Positions 14,987 through 16,285 of a stretch of DNA of 16,285 bases are shown one piece after another; the first letter of the stretch is position 1, and each line of letters starts with the position of its first letter. Both the position numbers and the translations under genes were made by a program. A model generated the notes under the pieces. The model was not told the origin of the DNA. It made no database searches and saw only the letters and a list, made by a program, of their open reading frames with translations. Source of the stretch: Bordetella parapertussis (GTDB taxonomy: Bacteria; Pseudomonadota; Gammaproteobacteria; Burkholderiales; Burkholderiaceae_B); assembly GCA_943331855.1 (NCBI GenBank), contig CALQNE010000046.1, positions 1 through 16,285 on the forward strand. Reading direction: 5' to 3'.

Positions 14987-16285
14987 TTAACGGTTGGCTT
15001 TTTCAAAACGCTCAAGCAACTCGTTGCCACGCTTGACGATCGTATCGAGCGCGTCTTTGGTGGTTTTTTTACCCGCCCACACTTGTTCGAGCTCTTCATC
15101 AATCACAGTTCTAATCTGCACGAAATTACCTAAACGGATTCCACGTGAATTATCTGTGGTCTTACGAATCATTTGCGTAACCGAAATATCGGTACCTGGG
15201 TTCGCTTTATAGAAACCAGATTTTTCAGTGAGTTCAAATGAGGCAATGGTCAGCGGCAAATAGCCTGTACGCTGATGACTTTTGGCAGCTTCTTCTGGAC
15301 GCGACAAAAACTCAAAAAACTGCGCAACCCCTTTGTACTCGTCGGCTTTACGTCCCGCCATGACCCACAAGCTCGCGCCACCGATGACAGTATTTTGAGG
15401 GGCGCCGCTGACGTCAGAGTAGTACGGCAAGGTTGAGGTTCCAAAGGCAAATTTGGCGTTACGCTTGACGTTGCCATATAACGCGGAAGATCCGGTTGTC
15501 ATCGCACACTCACCGGCAACAAACACTGGGTCAGCCGCGTTAGCACGACCTTTGTATACAAACAAGCCCTCTTTTGCCATGTCGGCCAAGTTCTGGATAT
15601 GACGTGTCTGCAGCGGGCCATTGACCATCAGGCGTGCGTCGTTACCCTTCATGCCATTGCCTTGCGTCGCAAATTCTGTGTTGTGCCAGGCGCTGAAACT
15701 TTCGAGCTGAGTCCAGCTGATCCAACTGGTTGTGTAGGGACACTTGTGACCAGACTCTTTGAGCTTTTTGGCTGCAGCGATGACTTCGGGCCAAGTCACG
15801 GGTGGCTTTTCTGGATCAAGACCCGCCGCTTTGAAGGCGTCTTTGTTGTACCAAAAAACAGTTGTTGAACTATTGAATGGAAAACTCAGCATCTGGCCAT
15901 TAGGCGCTGTGTAATAACCGGCTACCGCGGGCACATACGCCGCAGGGTCAAATTTCACACCGGCCTTACTCATCACTTCACCAACCGGCACGATCGCACC
16001 CTTGCTGGCCATCATCGTGGCAGTCCCAACCTCAAACACTTGCAGTATGTGAGGCGCGTTGCCGGCACGAAAGGCAGCCACGGCTGCAGTCATCGCTTCG
16101 TCATAGGTGCCTTTAAAAACCGGCACCACTTTGTAATTTTTTTGGCTGTCGTTGAAGTCTTTGGCCAAATCATTGACCCATTCGCCCAGTGCGCCACTCA
16201 TGGCATGCCACCACTGGATTTCAGTTTGCGCCTGGGCCGGACTTAAGACTGAGGCACCCATTGCCAACGCGGACAAAGCAGCAGC
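14987..16285 (-). CDS. ugpB: sn-glycerol-3-phosphate-binding periplasmic protein, partial (N-terminus outside the window)
   Basis: UgpB is the periplasmic binding protein that presents glycerol-3-phosphate or glycerophosphodiesters to the Ugp permease. 432 residues are visible; the reading frame runs open to the right edge (AAALSALAMG...), so only the start of the signal peptide is missing. A cleavage site is likely after SPAQA, giving a mature protein that begins QTEIQWWHAMSG. Close resemblance to E. coli UgpB is seen throughout: GNAPHILQVFEVGTATMMAS, FPFNSST, YNKDAFKAAGLDPE, GECAMTTGSSA, VIGGASLWVM, KTGYLP-like RTGYLP, and RLGNFVQIRTVIDEELE near the end. The TTG codon at 16276 is internal and not the real start. 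It is the first known gene of ugpBAEC. Confidence 0.95.
   Translation of the reverse strand, partial: AAALSALAMGASVLSPAQAQTEIQWWHAMSGALGEWVNDLAKDFNDSQKNYKVVPVFKGTYDEAMTAAVAAFRAGNAPHILQVFEVGTATMMASKGAIVPVGEVMSKAGVKFDPAAYVPAVAGYYTAPNGQMLSFPFNSSTTVFWYNKDAFKAAGLDPEKPPVTWPEVIAAAKKLKESGHKCPYTTSWISWTQLESFSAWHNTEFATQGNGMKGNDARLMVNGPLQTRHIQNLADMAKEGLFVYKGRANAADPVFVAGECAMTTGSSALYGNVKRNAKFAFGTSTLPYYSDVSGAPQNTVIGGASLWVMAGRKADEYKGVAQFFEFLSRPEEAAKSHQRTGYLPLTIASFELTEKSGFYKANPGTDISVTQMIRKTTDNSRGIRLGNFVQIRTVIDEELEQVWAGKKTTKDALDTIVKRGNELLERFEKANR

Overview
The window looks like chromosomal DNA of a free-living Gram-negative proteobacterium, most likely a betaproteobacterium of the order Burkholderiales. This rests on protein resemblance from memory, a moderate GC content judged by eye, and the mix of a TRAP transporter, a Ugp-type ABC importer and an acylating aldehyde dehydrogenase. 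No search could be run. Coding density is high and no gap reaches 300 bases. I saw no tRNA, rRNA, insertion sequence or CRISPR array.

Region 1 (1-5800, minus strand) is a nearly self-contained type II fatty-acid/polyketide synthase module. In transcription order it holds a FabL-type enoyl reductase, a FabG-type ketoreductase, an acyl carrier protein with a long C-terminal extension, a double-hotdog dehydratase, a complete beta-ketoacyl synthase (KAS), a second KAS whose catalytic Cys is replaced by Thr, and a holo-ACP synthase cut by the left edge. The last five genes are spaced by 5 bases or less, or overlap, and are probably translationally coupled. Together they supply a carrier, its activating enzyme and all four steps of an elongation cycle. 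No malonyl transferase, KAS III or terminal acyltransferase is visible. The product is unknown.

Region 2 (6011-8234, plus strand) is divergent from the module. It encodes a CoA-acylating methylmalonate-semialdehyde dehydrogenase (mmsA) and, 7 bases later, queC for queuosine/7-deazaguanine biosynthesis.

Region 3 (8259-11954, minus strand) is a LigI-like amidohydrolase followed by a TRAP transporter in the order dctP-dctQ-dctM. A strong hairpin terminator lies between dctP and dctQ. The set probably imports an organic acid that the hydrolase, or its relatives, processes.

Region 4 (12123-16285, minus strand) is a ugpBAEC operon for sn-glycerol-3-phosphate or glycerophosphodiester uptake. The 5' end of ugpB is cut by the right edge. 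A second terminator-like hairpin lies between ugpB and ugpA, so both transporters appear to favour excess binding protein by partial termination.
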